DNA from: Kingdonia uniflora
Lineage: Eukaryota; Streptophyta; Magnoliopsida; Ranunculales; Circaeasteraceae
Direction of reading: 5' to 3'
Assembly (NCBI GenBank): GCA_014058105.1
Contig: JACGCM010000940.1
Coordinates: 744,001-808,000, forward strand
DNA length: 64,000 nt
The position numbers and the translations under genes are program-made. Shown here piece after piece: positions 33,779 to 46,830 of this stretch; the first letter of the stretch is position 1, and each line of letters begins with the position of its first letter. The notes under the pieces were generated by a model. It worked only from the letters and a program-made list of their open reading frames with translations. It made no database searches and was not told the origin of the DNA.

Positions 33779-34261
33779 GAAGCGGCTGAAGCTGAAAAAG
33801 ATTTTTAATGTATGTGGAGATTTCATTACGTTGTCCTGACAGGCAGGAAATGTTGGAGGTGTCCCCGCATCCTTACGGAAGATAAGGTTGAAGAGACAAA
33901 TACGGGGATCGGTGTAACTGCAGGGCAGTTTTGCCGGCAGTTTCGCCGACATCTTGCTTAGGATTGGATTTTAAAGTCGATCCCTTTTCATCACCACCAA
34001 CTCTCTGATGGTGGTGGTTATAAAGGAGAAGGGAGATGGAGAATGGAAATTTGCTTCTACACCATCATCTTGTCTTGGCTCTAAGAAGATCTTATGCTTG
34101 AAGGGATAGTTCAAGCACTGACTCTTTCTGCTTTCATGTCTAGACTTTCTCCAAACCCAGTTTTTGGTCAGAGTAGTATGGTGTGAATGAAGAAGGACAT
34201 CTCATGACTTTCAATGCCTACTTTTCTTCAGAAGATTCTTGGAGTGAAACATCACTGAATT

Positions 34262-34400
34262 CAGATAAACTGAAAGATTTGTTATTTCAGAATACCTGAA
34301 AGACTTGTTATCTGTAAAGAACCTAATTTTGGAGTACCGGAAAGACTTGTTATTTGTAAAGTACCTAAAATATTTGTTATCTGTAAAGTACCTATAATTT
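34262..34400. repeat. Tandem repeat, ~32-bp units (GTTATCTGTAAAGTACCT)
   Basis: Four or five imperfect units of GAAAGACTTGTTATTTGTAAAG between small ORFs b and a of the inner element. Confidence 0.75.
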
Positions 34401-34910
34401 ATATTCAAGCTTAATAAAATTTAGTTATTCAAACTCTGTGCTGATATATGGAATAACTCTTATGATCGAGCTATGAGTAATTCAAAGATTTACGAATAGA
34501 GGATGAAATGTAACACATAAGATTGGATATACAAAGTATATTCTAACAATCGAGCTATAAATTTGTATTTGTAATATAACAAATGTGTAAGAATTTATTT
34601 TCGAACTGAATAACTTAGAATTATTGGGATAGATAACTGTAGAAGATTTAGAATATATAAGAATTAGAAATTCAAGCTCAGGGAGGTTGCTCTGAAATAT
34701 TGGATTTGGAAAAATAAGTTTCAGATGGAGTAGGCCGAATTCACTGAGGTCGGTATGGATAGATAAGTTCAAATAAATTTTACTCGGGATACTAAGGTTT
34801 TCTGTTATGAAAGAACATAATATAAAGACGAATTGTAGGGTATTTGAAGCAATCTAGAAAACTGCATAAATAGGGGTAAATGAGCTTTAGACAGGTAGAA
34901 GAAAATAGAA

Positions 34911-35189
34911 ATGGTGTGGACTCGATCTGAGAGAATTTATTATACCGCAGAGGGACGGTTGACGATAAAGATAGCTGAAGTACGGGAATAGATTTTTGGC
35001 TTGTTAGATTATGATGTTGACCTGCATGTGACCGAGTATGAGTTTGAAGGTTTAGACTGGATGGGTAGGGAACTTAAGCTAGGGCATCACTTCTATGAGG
35101 AGCTATTCTGGAAAGTGATTGTGGGGCCTTCAGCTCGAGAAGATGATGTGAGATTAATTGCTGAAGAAGAGATCGACTTAAAGATGTGA
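34911..35189 (+). pseudogene. Small antisense ORF a of the inner gypsy element, one stop
   Basis: The frame MVWTRSERIYYTAEGRLTIK continues to codon 92, with a single TAG at codon 27 (34989-34991). The minus-strand ORF at 55911-56180 in the outer element begins MVRTRSQRLRHAAESL and aligns residue for residue through position 30: T4, R5, S6, R8, A13, E14, L17, IKIA at 19-22, RE at 25-26 and FG at 29-30 are shared, with Arg where this copy has the stop. Lengths also agree (92 and 89 codons). A TATA-like ATAAATAG at 34866-34873 lies 38 bp upstream. Function unknown. Confidence 0.55.
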
Positions 35190-35496
35190 GGATTGCTGGA
35201 GGCAAACTGATCAGGTATGGCTCCCTGAGACATCAGGATATTTCAGGTATAATTATATGTGAGGGAGTGAATTGTATTAGTTTGAATAACTGTCAAAGAA
35301 ATATAATGAGAATGAAGTTTGAATTTATCCTCTTTTGTTGCAAATGTTGTTTGTGACTGCTGTGAAAAATGAATTTGAATTTTTGAATTGTGAAAGATTT
35401 GGAAATGACGTCAGCACTTCTATAAGTAGAAGAAGCAAAAATAGAAAAAACAGACATCGTTTGATTTTGTTTCTAGTGTATTTACAGGGAAAGTAT
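35190..35496. other. Stretch between small ORF a and the LINE
   Basis: AT-rich internal sequence of the inner gypsy element. GGGAAAGTAT at 35487-35496 may be one copy of the LINE target duplication. Confidence 0.4.
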
Positions 35497-35665
35497 GATT
35501 TTTTTAAACGAATATGGGTTTTATTAAAGTGGTAAGCGAGTATTACAAGTAGGGGACATAAGCTGAGCCACTAGTTCACTGCCTAATAGTGGTCATTCCT
35601 AATTTATCCATGAAATAAGAAATGTGAATCTGCCGTGGAAGAGAGGCCGCCGTCCAGAAGAGAGT

Positions 35666-38281
35666 GGACTATTGGGAGCTGCCGAGTTTAGAGAGGGCAT
35701 CAGCTGTACCATTGCCCTCCCGGTAGAAGTGTGTCATGCTAATATGAAGCCCCCGTTCGAGTTGGGTAATCATGTTCCAAGTTTCACTATGCTTTGTAGG
35801 GCATTTGTGTGTGCACCTATACCAGTTTACTAGGAGCTCAGCGTCTACCTCAACGATAAACGGGGACCAGCCTTGTTGTTTGTAGTGCAATAGACCGCAA
35901 AGTACATCGTACATTTTGGCGGCTGTATTTGTGCCGATACCTAGTGTTATACTATACTAGAGCAGCATATCTCTGTGGTGATTGTGAATAATTCCTCCTG
36001 CACCACTCATTCCAGAAGTAATTGTGGAACCGTCACTATTCAGTTTGAAGAAACTAGAAGGTGGGAGAGTCCATCGAACTAGAACAGGCCGTTTGATACG
36101 CACAGAGTGCCAAACCAATCGTAGCACCAAGAGAAAGATGAGATCGCTGAAGTTACTGTGTTGCATCACTTTTTCTTTGGCCATGTTCTCAAGTAAGTTA
36201 TTGTTGATTGTGCGGATAATGTTCAAGGGTGACATGCGCCGCTCCTCGTATCTATGACCACAGCGTGTCTTCCAGATCTCCCATGCTATGAGAGCAGGTA
36301 GCACCCCTCTAACGATACCCATCTGAGTACTGGAATTTACGGCATGAAACCACAGCCCTTGCCGAGTCTACCAGATGTCGTTAACCCCTTGACGAACACC
36401 ACACACATTGCCAAAGTACACCCATACCACCGCAGCAGTTTCTCCCTGAATGAGTAGATGGGTTAGCGTTTCGGTCTCGCTATGAATGCAACAACAACAC
36501 CGAGAGACGAGAGGGATTCCTTGTTGAATGAGTGCGTCCACGGTGATGATTTCCTTCCATGTTTTCCAACTGTAAATCTAAATTTTGGTTGGTAAATTGT
36601 GATGCCAAATCCACTTCATACGGTTGTGGGTGTCTTCCTCCCGGCGCCAAAAATTCTAGGCTGATTTGACGGTAAAGTCACCTTCGGATGGCCCCCAAAT
36701 TGGTGCATCGTCCTCGCTGTTTCGGAAGAACTTGTAGGTAAGTAAATGCTTCAAGTGATTCGGTATTTCATGCTCTAGAAGCGACCAATTCCATTTGTTG
36801 TTATTCACTATGACATCCTTCACCATGATAAGTTGTGTACAGTCGAGGCTGAGCAAATCCATTAACTGGCCCTCCCATGTCCAGTTGTCAAAACAAAAGC
36901 TTTTGTCCCCTTTGCCGAGAGACCAGTTTGTGTTTGCGCTCACCATAGAGATGAGGCTCTGCATCTGTTTCCAAAGGTTGGAGTCCCCTTTTTGCAGGTG
37001 AGAAAGTTCCCTATTAACGGTGTACTTAATTTGGAAGAAAGTTGCCCAAGTCGAGGTACTATGAAGGAAGTTCCAACATTTTTTGAGCAAGAGGCTATAC
37101 TTAATATCCCCGAGTCGACGAATCTCAAGTCTGCCTTTGGTTTTGGGAAGGCAAAGGTCATCCCATGCAACCCAATGTCTCTTGTTTCGGCCGTCAAATT
37201 TGCCCCAAAAGAAGTTGGAGAACATCGACTAAATCTTGATAATACACGAAAGCAGGTGGATGGGCATCGAGTTCAGAGCGTGATTGAGGAGAACGATTTT
37301 ACCACCCTGTGTAAGAAGTTTTCCTTGCCAACCTTCTATTCGGCATTGGATCTTTATGAACAATTGTTCAAAGTAGAGTAACCGCGCCCGTCCATAGCTA
37401 ATGGGAGCTCCCAAGTAAGGCATAGGAAAGGATCAGTGTTGAAAACTGCATGCATGTTGTATGATGTGAGTTCGTGCTGTCAACACATTATGATGTACAT
37501 AAACTCCACTCTTAGCGCCATTAACAAGTTGACCGGAGAAGGATTCGTACCAGGCTAGAAATGCCATCAACCCGAAGATCGATCGGCGACTTCCATTTAA
37601 AAAGACAAGGAAGTTGTCTGCATATAAGAGGTGGGTTAATGGTGAGCAACCTATGGAAGTATGAAACAACCCAATTTTTCCTTGCACAAAACAATCGGAA
37701 ATCCCTCGGGATAATACTTCTTCTGCAATTATGAATAGGAGTGGAGATAGGGGATCTCCTTGCCGTAAGCCTCATGACGACTTGAAGTAGCCCTTAAAGA
37801 CTCTCTGGAGTACTACTGAGAAACATGAGGTTTCAACACATTGGGCAATGAGTGCAATACATCTGCTAGAGAAACCATATTTGTGTAAAACCTGTCGCAA
37901 GAATTTCCAATCCAACCTGTCATAAGCCTTAGTTATGTCTATCTTGATCATAACATTAGCACCTCAAACCTTTCTATGCAATTCCCCAACCATTTCTTGA
38001 GCCAATGTGATGGACTCACTGATATCCTTTCCCTGAATGTAAGCTCCCTGATTGCCAGAAATTAATTTGTGAAGCAGTTTACTGAGTCTGTTAGCAATAA
38101 TGGAAGAGAATATTTTGTAGACGACGAAACACAAACTGATTGGTCTGTAGTCCCCCAAGGTTGTTGGGGTATCCACCTTAGGTATGAGGGTAAGGAAGGA
38201 AGAGGCATAGAGCCTGGATAGCGGAGCACCGTTAAAGAATTCCTTAGCGGCACCATGGAGATCCTCCTTGATTATGTCCAA
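35666..38281 (-). pseudogene. LINE ORF2, reverse transcriptase to RNase H
   Basis: From 38281 leftwards: LIPKVDTPTTLGDYRPISLC and SGNQGAYIQGKDISESI (reverse transcriptase fingers and palm), LLYADNFLVFLNG at about 37600-37640, PYLGAPISYGR and GWQGKLLTQGGKIVL (thumb), the WVAWDDLCLPK region, a zinc-binding region around 36370-36620, and RNase H motifs FFKLNSDGS (near 36040) and GNGTADALSKLG (near 35680). The usual catalytic FADD or YADD reads YADN here (37613-37624), losing one metal-binding Asp. Several frameshifts split the protein. Family role: nicking and target-primed reverse transcription of the element's own RNA. Confidence 0.88.
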
Positions 38282-38338
38282 ACATGAAGTTAAGAAAACC
38301 GATGTAAAACCATTACTGCCCAGAGCACTGTCGCCAGA

Positions 38339-38559
38339 TAGGGCTGAGCAAGAAATCGAAGGAACCGAAAAACAGAACCAAACCGATCCATTTTTAGCAA
38401 AACGGTTCGGTTTTTAAGAGCCCGGTTTCGGTTTCCAAAACATAGGAACCGAAATAATTCGGTTCGGTTTCGGTTCCTCTATAAATCGAACTGTGAGAAA
38501 CCGAACCGACAGACCTCCTCTAAACAAACAAAACCCTGCCTACCCATCACTTGAACATT

Positions 38560-38591
<32 letters not shown>

Positions 38592-39449
38592 ATGGATCTC
38601 TCTTTCTCTCAAATCAATAAACCCAATCCCACAATTATTACAATGGGAGGAGTCTCCAACTGGTAATGGAAACAAATGCAAACCAACAAGTCCAAACAAC
38701 TTCTCAAAGCTCGACTCTCTCGAGAATACCAAATCTACCAGATGCGTAAACGGTAGCTGGTTTCAAGCAAATCGGAGGCCGATTACCCAGCTGTAGCAGC
38801 TTCTTCAAAGTAGTCTTTAATGGCCACAGCGATCTCGGCCAAATCTCGATGTCTCACCACCATTTTCAAATCAGACCTAATTGGGTCATTATGAACCGAA
38901 TATCTCTCGACTCTCTATCATCTGGTATAAGAGCTAGAAGTAGTGTTGTAGTGGTTGTCCCACTCACTGCAATGAACCTCTTCTTGCTTTGGAAATAACT
39001 ATCAAGGTAGAGTAAGCCTTGAGGCATAGAGAAGAACCTATAGGATCAGCAAATATTTGATTTCTTCACTTGTAAATCAGACTTGTAAATCTTAGTCTTT
39101 GTTGGATTGAAGCACTTGGGAATCCTTCATCTTCTCAAGAATTGAACAATGCCCATTAAATCGAATCAAATTGGGGATGAAATTTAGGGTTTGTTTTGAA
39201 AAGGAGAAGAAGAAATTTTAGTGCTTGAAATTGAAATTGGGGAAGAAATTTGTGATCGAAATATCTCTCTTTTTGGTTTTATTTTTTGCTTTATCCTTCG
39301 GTTTCAGGCCTGTTTCGGTTTTCTCTAGATTTCACCGGTTCGGTTTCAGTTGCCATAAGCCCGGTTCGGTTTCAGTTCTAAAATTTACAAACCGAAATTT
39401 TCGTTTTCGGTTTAGGTTTTGGTCTAAAACCGACCCATGCTCAGCCCTA
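38339..39449. mobile_element. hAT-type element inside the LINE, 1.11 kb
   Basis: Ends are TAGGGCTGAGCA and TGCTCAGCCCTA. The flanks TCGCCAGA (38331-38338) and TCGCCGGA (39450-39457) match at 7 of 8. Subterminal regions are rich in AACCGAAACCGG-type text. A CT microsatellite lies at about 38570-38591. Non-coding; no transposase. Confidence 0.9.
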
Positions 39450-40805
39450 TCGCCGGATATATAAAAAACACTATCTCGTAGTTCTTCTAAGGATGGGATG
39501 CAGGTAAGGCGTGCCTCATCGTCGGCAGTGATAACATGAGGAATGCACGTAAGGAGGTCTGCATCCTCAGTTGTGGTTGTGGCTTGAAGGACATCTCAAA
39601 AATAGCACACCGCGGCATCATGAATAGCCTCCACCTCAGTTGTCACAATCCCATCGGGAAGAGTAAAGTCGGATACAAAGGTTTACTTCCGATTGACTTG
39701 TGTTACAGTATGAAAGAATTTGGTATTTGCGTCCCCTGCTGCAACCCATTTGACCCTAGACTATTCTCGCCATAGCACTTCTTCATTGTGTAGCATGGCT
39801 GCGTGTTCTTGTTGTACCCTGCCGAGCTCAGTACCCACCTATTCATCCCATCCTGCTTACAACATGTGATACAGCTGAACCATCTTATCCTGTAAAGCGT
39901 ATATATTTTAAGTGATATTCCCGAAGACGTTTGTATTCCATGCTCTGAATGCCTGACGAACCTTCTTGAGCTTGTAAGCAAAAGAGGATAAGAAGTTACC
40001 AAAAACACCACTGGGCCAATTTTCTGCCACCAATGTAGAAAAAATTGTGTGCGATGCCCACATTCTCAAGAAACAGAATGGTCGTGGTCCTTGGTACAGG
40101 TTGCTGCTGAAAGAGAGGAGTGGATAATGGTCTGAACACACCCATTCTAAATGAGTGATTTTATGTATAGGAAAGAGAGCCATGAAGCTTGGGTTTACCA
40201 AAGTTCTATCTAACCGTGGCCATTGCCTTGTATTGGCTTGGTGGTTATTGCACCATGTATAGCTGGATCCAATGAACGAAGTCTCCATGAGGCCGGCTGC
40301 CTGAATCGTATCCTCGAACTCCGTCAAGGATCTATGTGATACGCATCTACCCCCAAGTCATTCCGAGTGGTGTCGTACAGTGTTGAAATCCCCTATAGCA
40401 CACCATGGAGAGCTCATTGCCAGTACTATGTCTTTAATGAGTTTCCATAGTGTTCGGCGTTCAATGACGTCGCATTTGGCATAGACAATAGTTACAAAGG
40501 TACTCCATTGATTATTATTATAGCTCATTTTGCAATATAACAATTGGTTAGAAACAAAGACCAGTTCTACATCATAGTCTTGTTTCTACAACACCCAAAT
40601 TCCCCCTCCCCCATAAGCTGATTAGACAAAAAATATTGCAATTTATTCTTCTACCCAAAGTAGTCCCTAGAGAAGCATCCTGAAAAGGTTCCAGTAATAC
40701 CACAATCGAGATATGGTGCTGCTTGATAGTCTTCTTGAGATGGTTTATTGTTTTGGCATTTCCAATGCCCCTAAACTTCCAAACAAGTAATAGACTTGAC
40801 ACCAT
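39450..40805 (-). pseudogene. LINE ORF2, N-terminal endonuclease
   Basis: The minus strand from about 40805 reads VWKFRGIGNAKTINHLKK (the WNxRGxGN start of plant LINE endonucleases), IVVLLEPFQ, then after a shift FVTIVYAKCDVIERR, WCAIGDFNTVRH, and after another shift YTWCNNH, RLDRTLVNP and WVCSDHYPLL. These are the Asn, Glu, GDFN and SDH motifs of the exonuclease-endonuclease-phosphatase fold. It continues into the reverse transcriptase beyond the hAT element. At least three frame breaks are present. Confidence 0.85.
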
Positions 40806-42129
40806 TTAAGTGAGTAAGGATTTGAGGGCACTCTTGCTCCTCGTGACTGCACTGAGAGGAATACGTTGTGGTTTAGATTGACTCTGTCGGACAGGAGTCC
40901 AATCTGTTGCATCCCCTTTTCCATGTATTCAATGTCGGAATGACATTCACGCCCAACATCTATCTGAATATCCAGGTCCCCGAGAGTAATCTGCCGAGCG
41001 TTGTGGCCGGCTGCAGCAATGTTGTCGAGTACGAACTCGGACCTAACGACAGTTTCAGTTGTGCCCACTGTCAGTCCTACCGTCTGCCCCACTGTTTCAT
41101 TCCCGAAGCAACAAATTTTTGCCCACGATCCGTAGCCAATGTTCATGCAGCCCGAGGCTGTGTAAGATTCTTGTTGGTGTCAATAGGTAACCCCATTGTC
41201 GGTGCCTTGCCGTGTCTCGCCACCCTCTTGTTGGTGATGACAATTGGTTGAAGTTTGGTGCAGCTGACTCTTGTGTGTCCATACAACATACAATAAACAC
41301 AATACAAGGGTAATTTTTCATAGAATACTGATTGCTCGATGATGCTTGATTTAGATAAAGCAAGACCCACTTTAGTAGAAAGTTCCTTCATGAGGTTGAC
41401 CTCAACGTAGACACGAACTGTGTTGGGTTTGCTCAAGCTAAGAGTGGTCGAGTCCGTGATCAAATACCTCCAAACAAGTCCAGGCAATTCCTTAAGAATA
41501 CCATTGTTCTGGAGATGCAGCATCAAACCCAGGAATTGAATCCACAGTGGCGTAAAAGGAGAATCCTTTTTGGAGTCGAAATCAGCGGACCTACGAGCCA
41601 ACTTGTAAAAGAAACCCTTAATCTGCCTAGACTCTCGAGAGAGAGCTCGAGTAACATCCTTCTCTGGCGTTAACCTCACCATGATATGTTTGTAATCGAG
41701 TCCGGCAACCTTCGATTCAGCCATGAGACCCCAATTTGAGTTAATGATGCTCTCAGTGGTGTCTAATCTGGGTTTCCCAGTAGGGAAGCTCATGATTAGG
41801 GTCATGTTGAAAGCTGCGGTAGCTTTGTTCAGATCCAAAGATGAAAACGAGATCACCGACATGCCATCCATCAAGGAAACTCTAGTATCCGGTTTGAACT
41901 CATCGAGTACAGACCGAACTGCCTTCACAGTGGTTATACTAGCAAAAGACGGAGGAAGGTGTGGAGAGAATTCAACTATCGGGTTCAACAAATCCGAATT
42001 CGAGGGGTTAATAAGATGTAACACAGTTTTAGAAGTGGTGCTGCGAGGGATGGAAGAGAGAGGGGGGAGGGGGCTAGAGATGGACGGAATGGGGAGGGTA
42101 GGAAAGCCGGTAGTAGAGTACGCAGCCAT
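40745..42129 (-). pseudogene. LINE ORF1, DUF4283-like RNA-binding protein with zinc knuckle
   Basis: An ATG at 42129 (MAAYSTTGFPTLP) opens an intact stretch of about 328 codons to 41143. The upstream in-frame start at 42162 is less likely. A DUF4283-type domain lies in the middle (FSSLDLNKATAAFNM to FTPLWIQFLGLMLHLQ), and a CCHC knuckle CVYCMLYGHTRVSC near the end has the CX2CX4HX4C spacing. Translation stops after TQPRAA, but homologous-looking sequence continues in another frame to 40745, overlapping the start of ORF2. Family role: binds LINE RNA in a ribonucleoprotein. It is the longest intact frame in the window. Confidence 0.85.
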
Positions 42130-42534
42130 GAGAAACGAACACAAAAAAGAGAAGAAGAGCAAGATGAGACAAAAGAGAAAGGAAGCAGAGAAAGCAAGGC
42201 TCTAAATAAGATATGCATAAACCTTGGATGGGTCGAGAAGCATGAAACCCTAGCAAAAAATACGGCTAGGGTTAGGGTTACGAAGGAGGAGGAAGACGAC
42301 TCTCATTCTTGTGGACTCTTATTTTTGTTATATTAGAAAAGTTCGATTGCGTGTAACTATTGAGTCATTATGAGTATGGGGAGGTTAGAGGGAGATTTGG
42401 GTAAGAGGGATGAAAATATATTAAAATATAGGGTATGGGGTAATGATGGGAAGGTATTTTAATCGAAAAGGTATAAGACGTCTAACATTAATTATAGAAG
42501 GGATGTCCCAGTTCCAAAACTAAAGGCGGCTCGT

Positions 42535-45500
42535 ATGATGTCCAATAACTGTCAACAGTTAGAGAGAAAAAATATAAATAATACTTCATCTTCTTCATTT
42601 AAACATTTATCAACTTCTAAAAAATTAAAGAGCAGTGAGAGAGGAAAGAAAAAAAATTACAGAGAATTTTATGAGAAATTAATCGAGAGTGATCAACAAT
42701 CAATGGGAGAGAGAGTTGTAGAGACTGAGTCACGAAGTTGGTTATATAGCAGCGTACTGAAGGAAGGATTTGGTGCTGCGTCAGATTCATATTATGACAT
42801 CGAAGGTTAGTAGACAATTTGTGATACTGTGAATGTGTTCCTTTTGAAAGTTTATATTTTTTTGGTATTTAAATCTAAAAATTACTATTTATAGCAATCT
42901 AAGCGACCTTCGGTCGTTCGGCTAAGTCTGAAAGTGTAGTGTCTGATAGGGAGGATGGAATAGAAGTTGTTAAATTTCTAGATTTCCCTAGAAAATTGGT
43001 ATCCTATTCTCCAAACTTTAACATGTTTAGAGAGTTTTGTAAAGCCAAAGCTCTTGTAGGGGGAAGATGGGACAATTTCATACAACATACCGGTAGGCAG
43101 TTTAGAAGTTGTGTGGTAGGATATGAGGATGAGAATTTTTTTTTTTTTGGCTAATTTAGAGAAGGAGAAACTACATAGGGGGTTAGACGAATTGATCTCC
43201 TTGGAGTATTATGATGAAATTTTTTAGGGCAACCAGATAGAGAGTTTTTTGTGTTACCTGCCTCAATTGGAGTACAGGTTGAGTCTGCCCCTTAGCAATC
43301 TTGCGAAAGGGATTATGAATATCATTGGGGCATGTCCTGTTCAGTTGAACGAGAACATGTGGAAGGTAATAAATTTTTGTGAGTTTTTGAATAAGTTGTA
43401 GGAGGAGGATGAGGTTGAGAGAAGGATATCTCCTAAAGACGTCTTGCAGTATTATGGCGTAAAAAATTATTTTGCAAGTGGAGGGGCATATTTGTTTGTG
43501 ATTTTGACTCGACCTCTTTTCTTCGATATGAATTTAGCAGGTCGAATACAAAATAATAATGTAATATGGGTGAAGGGTGATTGCCTTTAGAGAGATGATG
43601 AAGAACCCATGGAACTTCTATGTAAAACTGTGAAGCAAAGTAAGTATAATAACGTATAATATTGAAATGTTGAAATCACATGTTGTTATGTTGTTGATAA
43701 TGAGTTGTTGTTTGACAAGTCCTACGTCGAAGGTGAAGAGGAAGAAGTCCTTGTTAGACACTGTTGCTCAGGAAGGGACCGAGCTCGAGGCTGTGATAAA
43801 AGAACTCAATATTAGTAGAAAGAAGTAAGCTAACAACAGGTTTGTGAAAGTTCAAAAGACTCAAGAAACGAGGCTAATGGCAAGTGTTGGTAGCAACTAG
43901 AAGAGGGGGGCTGATGGAGAGAGATGAGTGGTTTTGCTAAAGGCCTCTGGAGTAAATTTTACAGATGTACCAGAGTCTATTACATCGAGCAAGTTAGCTC
44001 AGGCATTTCAAAAGAAGAGGATGTTGAAGCGTGACTCGACCTCAGGTACTACGGGAAATGGTGAGGTCGAGAAAGAGGCAAAGAAGAGAAGGGTAGGTCT
44101 TTCTTCTAAACTGAGTGGGGCGAAGGTCACAGAGAATCGACCTGGTAAGGTAGACAAATTAAAAATGGTAGAGGAAAAGGTGAGGCTTGCAGCTCAAAAT
44201 GGTGAGGAGGTGATGAGCAAAATGGTAAGTTCGAAGATTTGAATATCTTTCGAGTTATATTTTGTAGTTCAAGCTAAGAAAGGTGGCCGATAATTGTGTT
44301 GTTTTTTGTAGGCTACTCGTTTGATAAAGGGGATCGGCCTCTGGATGGATGAGGAGAAAGCTAAGCTCGAGAAGTGGAAGGCTGAGCTCGATAAGAAGGT
44401 AGCTCATTTGAAAAATGAATTGTCTATGGAGGGGAAACGACTGGACTCTGTGAAAGCTGCGCAAGAGGTGGAGATAAGCGAGCTGACAGTAGAAGCGGAA
44501 AAGAATCTAGAGGAGGTAGTAATCTAGCGTGATAGACTTGGGCGCCACCTTCTAAAAATGGGGTACTCCAAAACTGAGGTGAATGGCATTATGAAGGATA
44601 CCTATGTTTAAGAGGAGGAGGTTGAAGATGATGGAGTTGGCATTGTAGGAGGGTTGGATGGAGTTTCTCCCCAGACTGTGCGTGAGAACTAAGAGAATGA
44701 TGATGCCAACCCAGATAATGTGAATGGGAAGGTAGAGTAAAATTGTTTGACTATTTGATTATGTGATTATGAGGGGTTTGTGAACTGTAACTGTATGGAT
44801 CAATGTAGGATAAATTTGCGTAGGCTAAGTTATGTTTGTAAACCTTGTTTGTAGGAACGCAAGGATATGCACCTTAGAATAAAAGAATTAGAGAATGAGC
44901 TTGCTAAGGAGAAAGATGCCTCAGCGTCCCTATTGACTTTGCAAGCAGAGCTACTACTTAGTAAAGAGCAAGAAATATTTGACTTGTATGCTTCATTACT
45001 CTAGAGCTACAAAGTAAAAATTAGAGCGTAAAAACAGACCAAAATCATACTAACAGTTTAGGGGCAATGGTACTCAATTATGTATAGATAATATCAAAGT
45101 GTTTAAAATGTTAGAACATAGAGAATGTGTACCTTAGAATTGGATGTATATGTTATTGTTCATCGAATTGGGATCATACTTCGACCTTAAGTTAAGAAAA
45201 TGTTTTACACAGCAGATGTTGAAAAATAAAATTTTCATTAGAAATAAGATGTATGTATTGAGTGAATGTCGTGAATCATACTTGATGTATTGTATCTGTG
45301 ATCTATAGGTTGAATTGAAGTCAGCTCGTTTGAGCGAAGAAGTGACACACCAATGTAACCAAGAGTTTGCGGCAGAGTTTGATAGAATGAGAGAGGCAAA
45401 TGAAGATCGGAAGAATCAACACGTAAATGTACACTTCAAGTTCGTCGAAGCAATACAAACTGTTGATGACCTCACTTGAAAGATCGAGGAGAAGGATGCC

Positions 45501-46830
45501 GAGATTAGTAAAGGGCAAAAAGAGCTCTCGAAGATTAAAGAAAAGGTGGCGAAACTCAAAAGTTATAATGATGCGCTGATGGTAAAGAGTAAAGAGGCTG
45601 ACATGGCTCGATACCGTATATAGGCATTAGAAATGTCAGAGAAAGAGATATTCTATTTTATGGCCAGTTTGAAAGACCAACTGATCAACAAAATAAATGA
45701 ACAAGAGCAGACTCGAGCTGATTTAGTGAATACCAGGAGCGAACTTGAGCGATTGAAGAATAAAATGACTGAGAAAGATAGCGAGCTGAAGAAAAATCGA
45801 GATGACCAATCTAACTCCAAAAGTACAGTTGAGCAGTTGACTGTAACTTTACATGCTAATTAAAGATATAGAGTTCCGATTGGTACAAAGAAAATGTGAT
45901 GAGTTGAATGAGATGGTGGTGGAGTTAAAGACTGATTTGGCTTAGGCCAATTTACGTGCCAAAAATACTGAGGATGGAGAGCGCTCGAAGAAGATTAAAG
46001 GTGACGCCAGGGTCTCCATTATTCAAGGGGATGTAGTTAGCCTATCAGCTCGAATCAGAGAGCTGGAGGGAAATGTAGCTTGAAATCAAGGTCACATACA
46101 AAAAGTGAATGAGCGGTTAAAGGAGTATCAAAATTGGCTGGATGCTGCTCATGTTAGGGAACAGGAGTTAGAGCAGGTGATCAGAGGTAAGGATATTTTG
46201 ATAAAGAAAAAAGATAAATTACTAAAAAATCTTCTGCTTGGATAAGTGTAGGTAAAGACAGAGAGCTTGATAAACTTTGTTCCCAAGTAGTTGAATTGAG
46301 AACGATGAACAAGGCTGAGTCGGATAAAGTAGATGAGAAGGTGAGGGAGAATATCAATCTTATGTCCCGCTCATAAAGTCGAATGGAATGGCATAAAGTA
46401 TGGAACAAGATGCTGATAGAGCGCCTTTAAACGGCGAGAGTAAATTTTTTTAAGATGGTCGTCCCTGAGGCATTGTGCTCAGAGATGTTAATGGCAGTGA
46501 TCGCCTATTTTGTTAAGGAGGTGAAAAGGCTTAAGTAAGAGAGAGATACCTTGCACGGCTGTTTGTTGGATAGAAGATGTATTTGCAGAGCTGATATAGA
46601 TCGAGGAAACTGTATGTACTCCATGGAAACGGAGTTAGGTTCTTGACCTGCTAAATTGGTAGAGTAAGGCAGGATTATTATGGCTGCTCGAGCTCGAGAA
46701 TTTATGGTTAATTGTCCTCCTGTTGTAGGGGAAAGCATAGCTAACCTCCCAACATCATAAAAGAATCTTTTATCGTGGCTGTATATGTAACCTGAAAAAG
46801 TATCTGTCGCAGACATTTTGAGAGATGAAA
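42535..46830 (+). pseudogene. Antisense gene of the inner gypsy element: gypsy-type transposon domain and coiled coil
   Basis: Exon-like segments, in order: 42535-42807 (KKNYREFYEKLIES, then SRSWLYSSVLKEGFG); 42939-43650 with shifts, containing LEYRLSLPLSNLAKGIMNI, then GACPVQLNENMWKVINF; 43928-44242 (Lys/Arg-rich, EKEAKKRRVGLSSKL); and 44310-46830, a long heptad-rich coiled coil. Splice-like junctions occur, for example before 44312. The domain around 43250-43400 has the hydrophobic, Pro-Gln-Leu-Asn-Trp pattern of Pfam 'putative gypsy type transposon' (PF04195-like), and has a counterpart in the outer element at 53533-53862. It reads antisense to gag. Many stops make it a pseudogene. Extra antisense ORFs are known from Tat-type elements; their function is unknown. 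Confidence 0.6.

Larger units (their letters stand above)
35497..42447 (-). mobile_element. L1-type plant LINE, near full length, broken
   Basis: On the minus strand the order is ORF1 (DUF4283-like with zinc knuckle), apurinic endonuclease, reverse transcriptase, zinc-binding reverse-transcriptase-associated region and RNase H, then a short A-run (T-run at 35499-35505 on the plus strand), with AATAAA shortly before it. The candidate TSD GGGAAAGTAT (35487-35496) against GGGAAGGTAT (42448-42457) matches at 9 of 10. A hAT element (38339-39449) interrupts ORF2. It inserted into the inner gypsy element. The 5' limit is the least certain. Confidence 0.8.

Noticed and set aside
36992..37381. Plus-strand 129-codon frame
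   Set aside because: Antisense to the LINE reverse-transcriptase region with its recognisable motifs; shadow frame.
41723..42205. Plus-strand 160-codon frame
   Set aside because: It lies entirely antisense to LINE ORF1, which has a clear domain and zinc knuckle; it is a shadow frame.
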